Of a DNA stretch of 64,000 nucleotides, positions 1-8,300 are shown piece by piece. The stretch's first letter is position 1. The number at the start of each line of letters is the position of its first letter. The stretch comes from CAYQDB01 sp964416195 (GTDB taxonomy: Bacteria > Zixibacteria > MSB-5A5 > GN15 > FEB-12). The notes below the pieces were generated by a model that was given only the letters and a program-made list of their open reading frames with translations, was not told where the DNA came from and made no database searches. A program made the position numbers and the translations under genes. The stretch spans positions 1 through 64,000 of the forward strand of contig CAYQDB010000012.1 of the NCBI GenBank assembly GCA_964416195.1, written 5' to 3'.

Positions 1-70
1 GGAGTAACTCAGTTGGTAGAGTCACAGCCTTCCAAGCTGTTGGTCGCGAGTTCGAGCCTCGTCTCCCGCT
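1..70 (+). tRNA. tRNA-Gly(TCC), 5' end cut by window edge
   Basis: The sequence folds as a cloverleaf lacking its first three bases. The D-arm GCTC-like block, the anticodon stem with loop CTTCCAA (anticodon TCC), the T-loop GTTCGAG and the 3' acceptor strand CTCCCGC are all present. The acceptor pairs with GGAG plus three bases outside the window. CCA is not encoded; the gene is followed by CTCTTTTTG, which could help termination. Confidence 0.95.
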
Positions 71-339
71 CTTTTTGTCATTATTATAAGGTCGGTGGCT
101 CATTGTCCCGTGCTCAAACCCCCACTTTTTTATTCGGACCTGTAGTTGGTATAACTCTTTGCACCTTAGTCGGTTGCGTTGTGTCGCCGCTCTCCCAGCA
201 AAAAACGACCCGAAAATATGTATAAAAATCGAACAAAATAGCTAAAAGGGCTGCTGATCTTTCCGAAACAGTAGAGAGAAGCCGGTATTGGCCTCGGTAG
301 AGTAGATTCTGTTTTTTTGTGATTTTGCATAGTTTTGGC
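71..339. other. Intergenic stretch without a supportable gene
   Basis: The region between tRNA-Gly and the promoter of the tRNA-Thr/tuf unit has only short open frames on either strand, with no ribosome binding site and no recognisable protein. A T-rich run directly after tRNA-Gly may serve as a weak terminator. Nothing else is seen. Confidence 0.6.
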
Positions 340-369
340 TTGACAGCTTGTTAATGACAGGTGTATCAT
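340..369 (+). promoter_or_regulatory. Predicted sigma70-type promoter for tRNA-Thr/tuf
   Basis: A perfect -35 box TTGACA (340-345) is followed after 18 bases by TATCAT (364-369). The predicted start lies about 60 bases before tRNA-Thr. It is well placed to drive tRNA-Thr, tuf and possibly the genes down to secE-nusG. This is a motif match only. Confidence 0.65.
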
Positions 370-431
370 TAAGGTTTACTAAGGCCCGGCCAGCCTATTT
401 TTTTTGGCTGAAAAACAGGGTGGAATAGACG

Positions 432-504
432 GCCCAGATAGCTCAGTTGGTAGAGCACATCCTTGGTAAGGATGAGGTCACCAGTTCAATCCTGGTTCTG
501 GGCT
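432..504 (+). tRNA. tRNA-Thr(GGT)
   Basis: A complete cloverleaf has acceptor strands GCCCAGA and TCTGGGC, D-loop GCTCAGTTGGTAGAGC, anticodon stem CATCC/GGATG around a loop with anticodon GGT, and T-loop GTTCAAT. CCA is not encoded. It lies 34 bases before tuf, the common tRNA-tuf arrangement, and probably shares its transcript. Confidence 0.97.
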
Positions 505-515
505 TTTGAAATGGG

Positions 516-1748
516 TATAATAGAGGAGTTCCTCGGTTATGGCGAAGGAGAAGTTTAAGCGGACGAAGCCGCACGTGAATGTGGGCACGATAGGTCACGT
601 TGATCATGGGAAGACGACGTTGACGGCGGCGATGACGATGGTGTTATCCCGTAAGACGGGGACGCAGGTGCGTGATTTTGATTCGATTGACAACGCGCCA
701 GAGGAACGTGAGCGAGGGATCACGATAGCGACGGCGCACGTGGAGTATGAGAGTGAGAAGCGTCATTATGCTCATGTGGACTGTCCGGGTCATGCGGACT
801 ATGTGAAGAACATGATCACGGGGGCGGCTCAGATGGACGGAGCGATTTTGGTGGTTTCGGCCGCGGATGGTCCGATGCCGCAGACGCGGGAGCACATTTT
901 GTTGGCGCGTCAGGTTGGTGTGCCTTACATCGTGGTTTATTTGAACAAGGTGGACATGGTGGATGATCCGGAGTTATTGGATTTAGTGGAGTTGGAGGTA
1001 CGGGATTTACTGAATCAGTATCAATTTCCGGGAGATGAGGTGCCGGTGATACGTGGGAGTGCGTTGGAGGCGATGACGGCTGGGGTTGATGAGTCGAAGG
1101 GCTTGGATGATCCGGCGTTTAAGTCGATTCATGAGATATTGGAGGCATTGGACACGTACATACCGGAGCCGAAGCGTGAGACTGACAAGCCGTTTTTGAT
1201 GCCGGTGGAGGATGTGTTTAGCATCACGGGTCGTGGGACGGTAGGTACGGGTCGTGTGGAGCGTGGAGTAATCAAGCAGGGCGACGAGGTGGAGATCATC
1301 GGTTTTGGCGAGACGCGCAAGACGGTGGTGACGGGGGTGGAGATGTTCCGCAAGCTTTTGGATCAGGCTCAGGCGGGTGACAACGTTGGTTTGTTGTTGC
1401 GTGGGGTTGACAAGGATGAGTTGGAGCGAGGGATGGTAGTGGCGAAGCCGGGTTCGGTGATGCCGCACCGTAAGTTTAAGGCGGAGGTGTACGTTTTGAC
1501 GAAGGAGGAGGGAGGTCGTCACACGCCGTTTTTCACAGGTTATCGACCGCAGTTTTATTTTCGGACTACGGACGTGACGGGAGTGGCGCAGTTGCCGGAG
1601 GGGATAGAGATGGTGATGCCAGGAGACAATGTAACGATAAACGTAGAGTTGATCACGCCGATAGCGATGGAGAAGGAGTTGCGTTTTGCGATTCGCGAGG
1701 GAGGTCGCACGGTCGGTGCCGGCGTCATAGCTGAGATTATGGAGTAGG
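516..1748 (+). repeat. Left copy of the 1233-bp tuf direct repeat
   Basis: The block starting TATAATAGAG and ending one base after the tuf stop codon recurs at 16481-17713, offset 15965. The flanking bases differ immediately on both sides (G versus A before, A versus C after). I saw no difference in the parts compared, and both proteins read the same. The repeat includes the ribosome binding region, 23 bases before the start codon. Such identity implies recent gene conversion. Confidence 0.9.
539..1747 (+). CDS. tuf: Elongation factor Tu, copy 1
   Basis: EF-Tu is the GTPase that delivers aminoacyl-tRNA to the ribosomal A site. The 402-residue protein is full length for the family (about 395-405). 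The GTP-binding motifs are intact: GHVDHGKT (19-26), DCPGH (81-85) and NKVD (136-139), followed by the two beta-barrel domains. The ATG follows GAGGAG. The gene lies just after tRNA-Thr and is repeated at 16504-17712. Codon use is odd: nearly all Lys, Glu, Gln, Thr, Ala and Val codons end in G, whereas rpoB, fusA and the ribosomal genes around it use mixed third bases. Confidence 0.98.
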   Translation: MAKEKFKRTKPHVNVGTIGHVDHGKTTLTAAMTMVLSRKTGTQVRDFDSIDNAPEERERGITIATAHVEYESEKRHYAHVDCPGHADYVKNMITGAAQMDGAILVVSAADGPMPQTREHILLARQVGVPYIVVYLNKVDMVDDPELLDLVELEVRDLLNQYQFPGDEVPVIRGSALEAMTAGVDESKGLDDPAFKSIHEILEALDTYIPEPKRETDKPFLMPVEDVFSITGRGTVGTGRVERGVIKQGDEVEIIGFGETRKTVVTGVEMFRKLLDQAQAGDNVGLLLRGVDKDELERGMVVAKPGSVMPHRKFKAEVYVLTKEEGGRHTPFFTGYRPQFYFRTTDVTGVAQLPEGIEMVMPGDNVTINVELITPIAMEKELRFAIREGGRTVGAGVIAEIME

Positions 1749-1779
1749 AAGTAGACTGTAGCAGAGTGGTGAATGGACG

Positions 1780-1932
1780 ATGCCAAGAGATCGGATAGTA
1801 CTGGCTTGCACCGAATGCAAACGGCGTAATTATGACACCAAAAAAAGCAAGCGCCTGCATCCAGAGCGGATTGAATACCGGAAATACTGTCGCTTCTGCA
1901 ACAAACATACCCTGCACAGGGAAACCAGATAG
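1780..1932 (+). CDS. rpmG: 50S ribosomal protein L33 (zinc-binding form)
   Basis: This 50-residue protein is a component of the large subunit near the E site. Two CxxC pairs (Cys10/13 and Cys37/40) show the zinc-binding C+ form, and the sequence between them is Arg/Lys-rich as expected. The ATG at 1780 has no strong Shine-Dalgarno sequence but gives the family start MPRDRI. The gene sits 32 bases after tuf and 15 bases before tRNA-Trp, the conserved order tuf-rpmG-tRNA-Trp-secE-nusG. Confidence 0.95.
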   Translation: MPRDRIVLACTECKRRNYDTKKSKRLHPERIEYRKYCRFCNKHTLHRETR

Positions 1933-1947
1933 AAGTGTTGCTGTGAC

Positions 1948-2021
1948 AGGCCAGTAGCTCCAATTGGTAGAGCGCCGGTCTCCAAAACCGGATGGTGGGG
2001 GTTCGAATCCCTCCTGGCCTG
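1948..2021 (+). tRNA. tRNA-Trp(CCA)
   Basis: Acceptor strands AGGCCAG and CTGGCCT pair fully. The anticodon stem CCGGT/ACCGG encloses CTCCAAA, giving anticodon CCA, and the T-loop is GTTCGAA. The 3' CCA is not encoded. The position between rpmG and secE is the classic bacterial one. Confidence 0.97.
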
Positions 2022-2045
2022 CTAGGTGTCTAAAAGGGAACTGTT

Positions 2046-2243
2046 GTGGAGAAGATAAAAAAGTTTCTCAAGGAAGTGAACGCTGAACTGAGGAAGGTGA
2101 CGTGGCCGACGAAGGATGAGTTGGTTGGCTCAACTATCGTGACCGTAGTCGTCTCGCTGATACTGGCGATTTTCATCGGCATAGTGGACCGCATTCTCAG
2201 CTTTGTGGTCCGTTCTATTTTTGGTGGTGGCGTTGGAGGTTGA
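2046..2243 (+). CDS. secE: Preprotein translocase subunit SecE
   Basis: SecE clamps the SecY channel in the inner membrane. This is the short single-span type, 65 residues, with an amphipathic N-terminal helix containing the family motif (ELRKVTWPT, about residues 16-24) and one transmembrane helix (about 28-56). The start is GTG. The stop is eight bases before the nusG ATG, so the two genes are translationally close. Confidence 0.96.
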   Translation: MEKIKKFLKEVNAELRKVTWPTKDELVGSTIVTVVVSLILAIFIGIVDRILSFVVRSIFGGGVGG

Positions 2244-2250
2244 GGAGCAG

Positions 2251-2787
2251 ATGGCGCTTTGCTGGTATGTTGTGCATACCTTCTCAGGCCACGAGCAGAA
2301 AGCCCGGCGGTACCTGGAGTCAGCGATAACCAATGCCGGGATGGAGGATAAGTTCGGCGAGATTCTTATCCCGACCGAGGAAGTCACGGAAATGAAACAG
2401 GGTCGGCGGTCAACCAGCACCAAGAAATTCTTACCGAGTTATCTTCTGGTGCAAATGGAGTTAACCAAGGAGACCCAGGAGCTGGTCATTTCAACTCCCG
2501 GGGTCACCAGTTTTGTTGGAGTGGCCGGTAAGCCGAAGGCACTCAAGGAAACAGAGGTGGAGCGTATTGTCGGGCAAATCAACCGCAGTCGTACCGAGGA
2601 AGCCACCGATTTTCCTTTTCAGGCCGGTGATGCGGTGAAAGTGAATGACGGACCATTTTCGGATTTCTCGGGTACGGTAAGCGAGGTCAATATGGAGCGG
2701 CGTAGGGTGAAGGTGATGGTTTCGATCTTTGGCCGTCCTACACCGGTGGAACTTGACTTCCTACAGGTGGAACTGTTGAAAAAGTAG
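2251..2787 (+). CDS. nusG: Transcription termination/antitermination factor NusG
   Basis: NusG binds RNA polymerase and Rho or S10, coupling transcription to termination or translation. The 178-residue protein has the N-terminal NGN domain (WYVVHTFSGHEQKA near residue 5) and a C-terminal KOW domain (GDAVKVNDGPFSDFSG, near residue 124). The ATG at 2251 follows GAGGAG. A longer frame exists upstream but overlaps secE and has no family support. It precedes rplK. Confidence 0.97.
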   Translation: MALCWYVVHTFSGHEQKARRYLESAITNAGMEDKFGEILIPTEEVTEMKQGRRSTSTKKFLPSYLLVQMELTKETQELVISTPGVTSFVGVAGKPKALKETEVERIVGQINRSRTEEATDFPFQAGDAVKVNDGPFSDFSGTVSEVNMERRRVKVMVSIFGRPTPVELDFLQVELLKK

Positions 2788-2821
2788 TGCCAAGCGGTAC
2801 TCGATTGGAGCATAGGCAAAC

Positions 2822-3244
2822 ATGGCGAAGAAAGTAGTCGCTGAAATCAAGTTGCAGATTCCCGCCGGACAGGCCAACCCGGCTCCTCCGGTTGGCCCGG
2901 CGCTCGGACAGCGCGGGGTGAACATTATGGAGTTCTGCAAGGCTTTTAATGCCCGGACTGAAGGGGGGAATGGCGTCCTGACCCCGGTGATCATCACCGT
3001 GTACACCGACAAATCGTTTAGCTTTATTACCAAGACGCCGCCGGCGTCAACGCTTTTGAAGATGGCCGCCAAGGTTGCGAAGGGGTCGGGTGTACCTAAC
3101 AAGGATAAGGTCGGGCTGGTGTCGAAACAGCAGGTGCGGGAAATCGCCGAGACAAAAATGAAAGATCTAAACGCTGCGTCGGTTGAGGCGGCGATGAAGA
3201 TAATCGAAGGCACCGCTCGTTCTATGGGGATCGAGGTGCGGTAG
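2822..3244 (+). CDS. rplK: 50S ribosomal protein L11
   Basis: L11 forms the base of the L7/L12 stalk and the GTPase-associated centre with 23S rRNA. At 140 residues it is normal length. It has the N-terminal proline-rich PAGQANPAPPVGPALG segment that binds thiostrepton-type drugs, and the C-terminal rRNA-binding domain. It is first in the rplKAJL order. Confidence 0.97.
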   Translation: MAKKVVAEIKLQIPAGQANPAPPVGPALGQRGVNIMEFCKAFNARTEGGNGVLTPVIITVYTDKSFSFITKTPPASTLLKMAAKVAKGSGVPNKDKVGLVSKQQVREIAETKMKDLNAASVEAAMKIIEGTARSMGIEVR

Positions 3245-3305
3245 ACTTGAACCATTCGTTGGCACCTGAGACGGTATGTACCGCTTTCAGGGAGAATGAG
3301 GAAAT

Positions 3306-4010
3306 ATGAAGCGATCAAAGAAGTACAGAGATTATCGAGAGGGTATTGACCGGACCAAGAAGCGCGCTCTATCCGAAGCAGTGCAACTGCTCAAAGAAAA
3401 GCACTACATAAAGTTTGATGAGTCAGTGGAAGTAGCGATCCGTCTGGGTGTCAATCCCAAGCATGCCGACCAAATGGTTCGCGGAACCGTTTCTCTTCCT
3501 AACGGCACCGGTAAGCCGATACGGGTGGTGGTCTTTGCTCAGGGGGAGAAGGCAACTGAAGCCCAGGAAGCGGGCGCCGACTTTGTGGGCGCTGAAGAGC
3601 TGGCGGAGAAGATCAAGGGGGGGTGGACGGATTTCGATGTTGCGGTTGCTTCTCCCGACATGATGCGTGTTGTCGGTCAGTTAGGCAAGATTCTTGGCCC
3701 TCGTGGCCTCATGCCGAATCCGAAAACGGGTACGGTCACAATGGATATAGCCAGAACGGTCAAGGAACTCAAGGCGGGGAGGATAGAGTTTCGGGTTGAT
3801 AAACAGGCCAATATTGCCGCTGCGGTTGGAAAACTTTCGTTCGACCAGGAGAGGATTGAAGAAAACGTGCTGGCCTTCGTCGACGCCGTCGTACGCGCCA
3901 AACCGGCTGCAGCAAAAGGTGCCTACGTTTTGGGTGCCTCAATCTGTTCTTCGATGAGTCCCGGATTGAAGCTGGACCATCAAGAGCTTTTGGCAACCTT
4001 GAAGAAGTAG
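3306..4010 (+). CDS. rplA: 50S ribosomal protein L1
   Basis: L1 forms the mobile E-site stalk and is the usual autogenous repressor of the L11 operon. The 234-residue protein has the two-domain L1 fold with the signature around GKILGPRGLMPNPKTGTV (about residues 125-142). The ATG follows GAGAATGAGGAAAT. It lies 61 bases after rplK. I could not identify a convincing L1-binding mimic there by eye. Confidence 0.97.
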   Translation: MKRSKKYRDYREGIDRTKKRALSEAVQLLKEKHYIKFDESVEVAIRLGVNPKHADQMVRGTVSLPNGTGKPIRVVVFAQGEKATEAQEAGADFVGAEELAEKIKGGWTDFDVAVASPDMMRVVGQLGKILGPRGLMPNPKTGTVTMDIARTVKELKAGRIEFRVDKQANIAAAVGKLSFDQERIEENVLAFVDAVVRAKPAAAKGAYVLGASICSSMSPGLKLDHQELLATLKK

Positions 4011-4031
4011 TTGTAGAAGGAGCTTGAAGAA

Positions 4032-4556
4032 ATGCCGAACCCTCAGAAGATCACTGCCGTTGCAGAGATCAAGAAGTTGTTTAACGACGCGGACTCCTTT
4101 TTCATTACTGACTATCAAGGTCTGAATGTTACTGATATCACTGGCCTGAGAAAGAGCCTACGCGAGAACAATGTCAGGTACCTTGTCGCCAGGAATACGT
4201 TGTTCAAGCTTGCCGCCCATCAGGCTGGCGTGACGGACATCGATGACCACCTGAGCGGCCCGACGGCTGTTGCCTTTACGAGCGACGACGCGGCGGTGGC
4301 TGCCAGGATTCTGCACGATTCTTACAAGGATAAAGAACTGCCGCGTATGAAAATGTTTGTCGTCGATGGCCAGGTCTTTGACGGCAAGGAGATTAAGCGG
4401 TTGGCGGAGCTGCTGCCGAAAGAGACGTTGCTGGCGCAGGTAGTTGCGGCGGTAGAGGCCCCGTTTACCCAGCTCGTGGGAGTCCTGGATGGATTTGTCC
4501 GGGAGCTGGTCAGTACAGTCGAGGCGTTGGCGGAAAAGAAAAAAAACGAAGGATAA
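4032..4556 (+). CDS. rplJ: 50S ribosomal protein L10
   Basis: L10 anchors L7/L12 dimers to the ribosome. The protein has 174 residues, with the N-terminal rRNA-binding domain (NVTDITGLRKSLRE near residue 29) and a C-terminal helix for L12 dimers. It follows rplA by only 21 bases, too short for the long structured L10 leader found in other bacteria. Any autoregulation must act from an upstream site. Confidence 0.97.
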   Translation: MPNPQKITAVAEIKKLFNDADSFFITDYQGLNVTDITGLRKSLRENNVRYLVARNTLFKLAAHQAGVTDIDDHLSGPTAVAFTSDDAAVAARILHDSYKDKELPRMKMFVVDGQVFDGKEIKRLAELLPKETLLAQVVAAVEAPFTQLVGVLDGFVRELVSTVEALAEKKKNEG

Positions 4557-4571
4557 TTGACTGGTTTATCT

Positions 4572-4585
4572 CACCCCAAGGGGTG
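4572..4585 (+). promoter_or_regulatory. Small GC-rich hairpin between rplJ and rplL
   Basis: CACCCC and GGGGTG form a compact inverted repeat in the 91-base gap between rplJ and rplL. No T-tract follows, so it is more likely a processing or translation-control element than a terminator. It could help raise rplL expression, which must be several-fold that of rplJ. Confidence 0.4.
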
Positions 4586-4647
4586 GGGTATCCGTCCTAA
4601 AGATAAGGTAAGTAAGAGAATCATAGTAAATCTGTGAGGTGCATAAG

Positions 4648-5037
4648 GTGGCTAACCCTGCTATTGATGAAATCGTTGACAAGATCTCCGTGCTGAATGC
4701 GATGGATCTTGCCGATCTTTCCAAGGCTATTCAAGATAAATTCGGTGTCACGGCGGCCGCTCCGGTGGCAATGATGCCGGGTGGGGCTGCCGGAGGTGTG
4801 GCAGCTGCGGCCGAAGTGGAAGAAAAGACCGAGTTTGATGTGGTCCTCACCGCCATTGGGGACAAGAAAATTCAGGTTATCAAAGTCGTGCGCGAACTGA
4901 CTTCACTGGGCTTGAAAGAGGCTAAAGAGGTTGTGGAAAGCTCTCCTTCCAAGATAAAGGAAGGCTTGCCGAAAGACGAGGCGGAGAAAGCCAAAGCCAA
5001 GCTTGAGGAAGTTGGCGCTCAGGTCGAAATTAAGTAA
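4648..5037 (+). CDS. rplL: 50S ribosomal protein L7/L12
   Basis: This is the stalk protein that recruits translation GTPases. From the GTG at 4648 it has 129 residues: an N-terminal dimerisation domain, an Ala/Gly/Met/Pro hinge (about 37-55) and the C-terminal factor-binding domain (EKTEFDVVL, then the KxIxVIKxVRxxTxLGLKEAK pattern). I chose 4648 over an in-frame GTG at 4639 because GAGGTG lies just upstream of 4648 and overlaps the earlier codon. Confidence 0.96.
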   Translation: MANPAIDEIVDKISVLNAMDLADLSKAIQDKFGVTAAAPVAMMPGGAAGGVAAAAEVEEKTEFDVVLTAIGDKKIQVIKVVRELTSLGLKEAKEVVESSPSKIKEGLPKDEAEKAKAKLEEVGAQVEIK

Positions 5038-5164
5038 CTATCACTCACCCGCTCAGCGGTCGGGAACGTTTGGATGCCGCCGCTGGTTAGGTAGAAAGTA
5101 GAATACGGCAACTGAAAATCCCTTGATTCTGTTTTTAAGGTTGGTGGATTAATAGCAATAATGG

Positions 5165-5188
5165 CTCCCCGTGATGGTTAAGGGGGAG
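5165..5188 (+). promoter_or_regulatory. Hairpin in the rplL-rpoB leader
   Basis: CTCCCC (5165-5170) and GGGGGAG (5182-5188) form a stem with an 11-base loop inside the 274-base gap between rplL and rpoB. No T-tract follows. It may be an RNase processing site or a regulatory structure, as the rplL-rpoB gap serves in enterobacteria. The function is inferred from position only. Confidence 0.4.
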
Positions 5189-5245
5189 AAGAATGAGACG
5201 GATGCCGTGATCAACCAAGCCTTGGAACGATAATAAGTTAGAGCA

Positions 5246-5276
5246 TCCCCCGCGGGAAGTTTCTGCTCGCGGGGGG
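5246..5276 (+). terminator. Attenuator-like hairpin before rpoB
   Basis: TCCCCCGCG and CGCGGGGGG form a strong stem of about 8 bp around a 14-base loop, followed by a T-rich TTGTATTTGT. This resembles a leaky intrinsic terminator that would lower rpoBC expression relative to rplJL, as known from the E. coli rplL-rpoB gap. The stem is visible; the attenuation is inferred. Confidence 0.6.
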
Positions 5277-5311
5277 TTGTATTTGTCATCCATTTTAGAG
5301 GAGGGTTTGTT

Positions 5312-8300
5312 TTGGCCCGGTCAGAAATGGTTGAACGGTTAAACTATGGCAAGTTGTCAGATGCGACAGAAATGCCCAATTTGCTGGATGTCCAGTTGAT
5401 GTCTTATCACAACTTCCTCCAGCTTAATGTTTCTCCCTCCAAGCGTGAGCTGAAGGGACTTCACCGCATATTCATGGATATTTTCCCTGTAACGGATATT
5501 CATGAGAATTATTCTCTCGAATATGTAAGCTATCACCTCGGCCCGCCGCGGTACACTATCGAGGAATGTCGAGCCCGCAATATGTCCTATGCCGCTCCCC
5601 TGCGGGTAACCATGCGTTTGGTTAGCCGCCAGGGCGAGGGGGACAAGAAAGAAGTGAAGGATATCATTGAGCAGGACGTGTATATGGGGGAACTGCCACT
5701 CATCACGGAGTGGGGTACATTTGTTATTCATGGAGCAGAGCGGGTTATCGTTAGCCAGCTTCATCGGAGCCCAGGAGTGTTCTTTGATGAGACGCTTCAC
5801 CCCAACGGCAAGAAGCTCTATTCAGCGCGCATCATCCCCTACCGCGGAAGCTGGGTTGAGTTCAGTATGGATATTAATGACATTATGTATGTCTATATTG
5901 ATTCTCGCCGCAAGATGCCTGTGACCATGCTAGTGAGGGCATTGGGGCATTCTTCGGATGAAGAGATACTGGATTTGTTCTATTCCGTCAGCAAGCTGAA
6001 CCTGAAGGCGAAGAAGGTGGAAGTGCATGAGGACTCGTTCCTGGCCGAGAGCATCATTGACGCCAAAACTGGTGAGGTTCTTTTCTCTCCAGGGGAGCTA
6101 ATAACCGAGGATGTGGTGCAGGGGCTTGCTGGGCTTGGCTACAAGTCCGTTAAGGTTGTTGTCAAGAAAGAGAATGAGCGTGAAGTCTGGGTCATTCTCA
6201 ATACCCTCAGGAAAGACACAACCAAATCTCGGGAAGAAGCGCTTGTAAAGATATATTCCATGTTACGCCCCGGTGAGCCGCCGACGCTTGAGATGGCAGA
6301 GGCTCTTCTGAACAGATTCTTTTTCAACAGCAAGCGTTATGATCTTGGTGAGGTGGGACGTTATATGATTAACCAGCGCATTGGGCTGGATATCCCCCTT
6401 GAAAAAACGACGCTTGATGTTCAGGATTTCATCACCATTGTAAGATACCTGATAGGGCTGTGTAACGACAGGGGATATACGGATGACATAGACCATCTTG
6501 GCAATCGTCGCGCCCGCACGGTAGGGGAGCTTATGGCTAATCTCTTTTCTGTGGGGCTTTCGCGGGTGGCTCGTACCATACGTGAGCGGCTTTCGTTGAA
6601 GGATCAGGAGAATGTTACCCCGCAGCTTCTGGTAAACGCCAGGACGGTGTCAACGGTGGTAGAGTCGTTTTTCGGTTCATCACAGCTTTCCCAGTTCATG
6701 GATCAAACCAACCCCCTGTCGGAGCTGACACACAAACGCAGGCTGTCCGCACTTGGTCCGGGAGGATTAACCAGGGAGCGGGCGGGATTTGAAGTGCGGG
6801 ACGTTCACCATACTCACTACGGTCGGATGTGTCCGATTGAGACGCCCGAAGGCCCCAATATCGGATTAATCACTTCTCTTGCGACATTTGCCCGGATAAA
6901 CAAGTATGGCTTTTTGGAAACCCCTTACTGTAAAGTGGCCAAGGGCAAGGTGACCAATGAAATTGTGTACATCTCGGCCGATGAGGAAGACCGGCATTTC
7001 ATTGCCCAGTGTGATGAACCGCTTGATAAGAATGGCAGATTTTTAAACGAATATGTTGTGGCCCGTCGCCGCTCTGAGTACCCAAAAATCAAAGGGACCG
7101 AGGTCGAGTACATGGATGTTTCGCCACGGCAGATTGTCTCCGTAGCGGCAGCCTTGATTCCGTTTTTGGAGCATGACGACGCCAACCGCGCCTTGATGGG
7201 ATCGAACATGCAGCGTCAGGCGGTGCCGTTGCTGAAGACCGAGGCACCCCTGATCGGGACCGGTATGGAGGCCAGAGTTGCCAGTGACGCAGGAGCCGTT
7301 GTCTGCGCCAAGCGCTCTGGTACGGTATCTTATGTCGATAGCGAAAAGATCGTCATAAAGCCGGATGTCAGGTCCAGAATCGGCAAGCTGAGCTATGTCG
7401 AAGATGACGAGTACTGCCTCACAAAGTTCCGGCGTTCTAACCAGGACACCTGCATAAACTTCAGGCCGGTGGTGAATGTCGGAGACGAGGTCAAGCGGAG
7501 CGATATTATCGCTGATGGTCCGGCGGTTGACCGTGGCGAGCTCTCTTTAGGCTACAATGCACTGGTAGCCTTTATGCCCTGGCGCGGATACAATTTCGAA
7601 GACGCTATTATTCTTTCCGAGCGCCTTGTGTACGACGACATTTTCACTTCTATTCACGTTGAGGAATTTGAACTGCAGGTTCGTGATACGAAGCGTGGGG
7701 CCGAGGAAATTACCCGTGAGATTCCCAACGTCTCCGAAGAGGCTTTGCTGAACCTCGATGAAAATGGTATCGTTCGAGCAGGAGCCGAAGTCGAGGCGGG
7801 GGATATCTTGGTGGGCAAGATTACCCCCAAAGGGGAGACGGAACTGTCGCCTGAGGAACGGTTGTTACGCGCTATCTTCGGTGAAAAAGCAGGCGATGTC
7901 CGCGATGCTAGTTTGAAGGCACCCCCGGGAATGAAAGCGGTTGTGATCAAAACCCAGGTCTTTTCACGCAAGGAACGTACCGAGGATGCGAAAAAGCAGG
8001 AGAAAGCGCAGATAGCTGAGATCAAGAAGCTTTACCAGAACAAGCTTAATGGCATTATCGCTCTGCGGAGCCAACGTCTTGGGGAGCTGTTGGATGGTAA
8101 GACCTCGCAGACGGTACGTTCCGCTCTTGACAACTCGGTTGTAATTCGTGCCGGTCATAAGTACAATGCTGACTTCTTCGCTGATTTCGATATTGACTCT
8201 GTTGTCGCTCCTGAGGGCTTCTGCACTGATGCTACGGTGAGCAAATACGTTGACAATGTTATTGCCGAGGCTGCAGAGTTGATCGCTCTCAAGAAACAAG

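Noticed and set aside
1007..1963. Long open frame on the - strand across tuf and rpmG
   Set aside because: It is an antisense shadow produced by the G-ending codons of tuf; the same frame appears opposite the second tuf copy, and it has no ribosome binding site or known protein pattern.
3245..4031. L1 or L10 autoregulatory RNA leader upstream of rplA or rplJ
   Set aside because: The gaps are only 61 and 21 bases and no matching binding structure could be recognised by eye.
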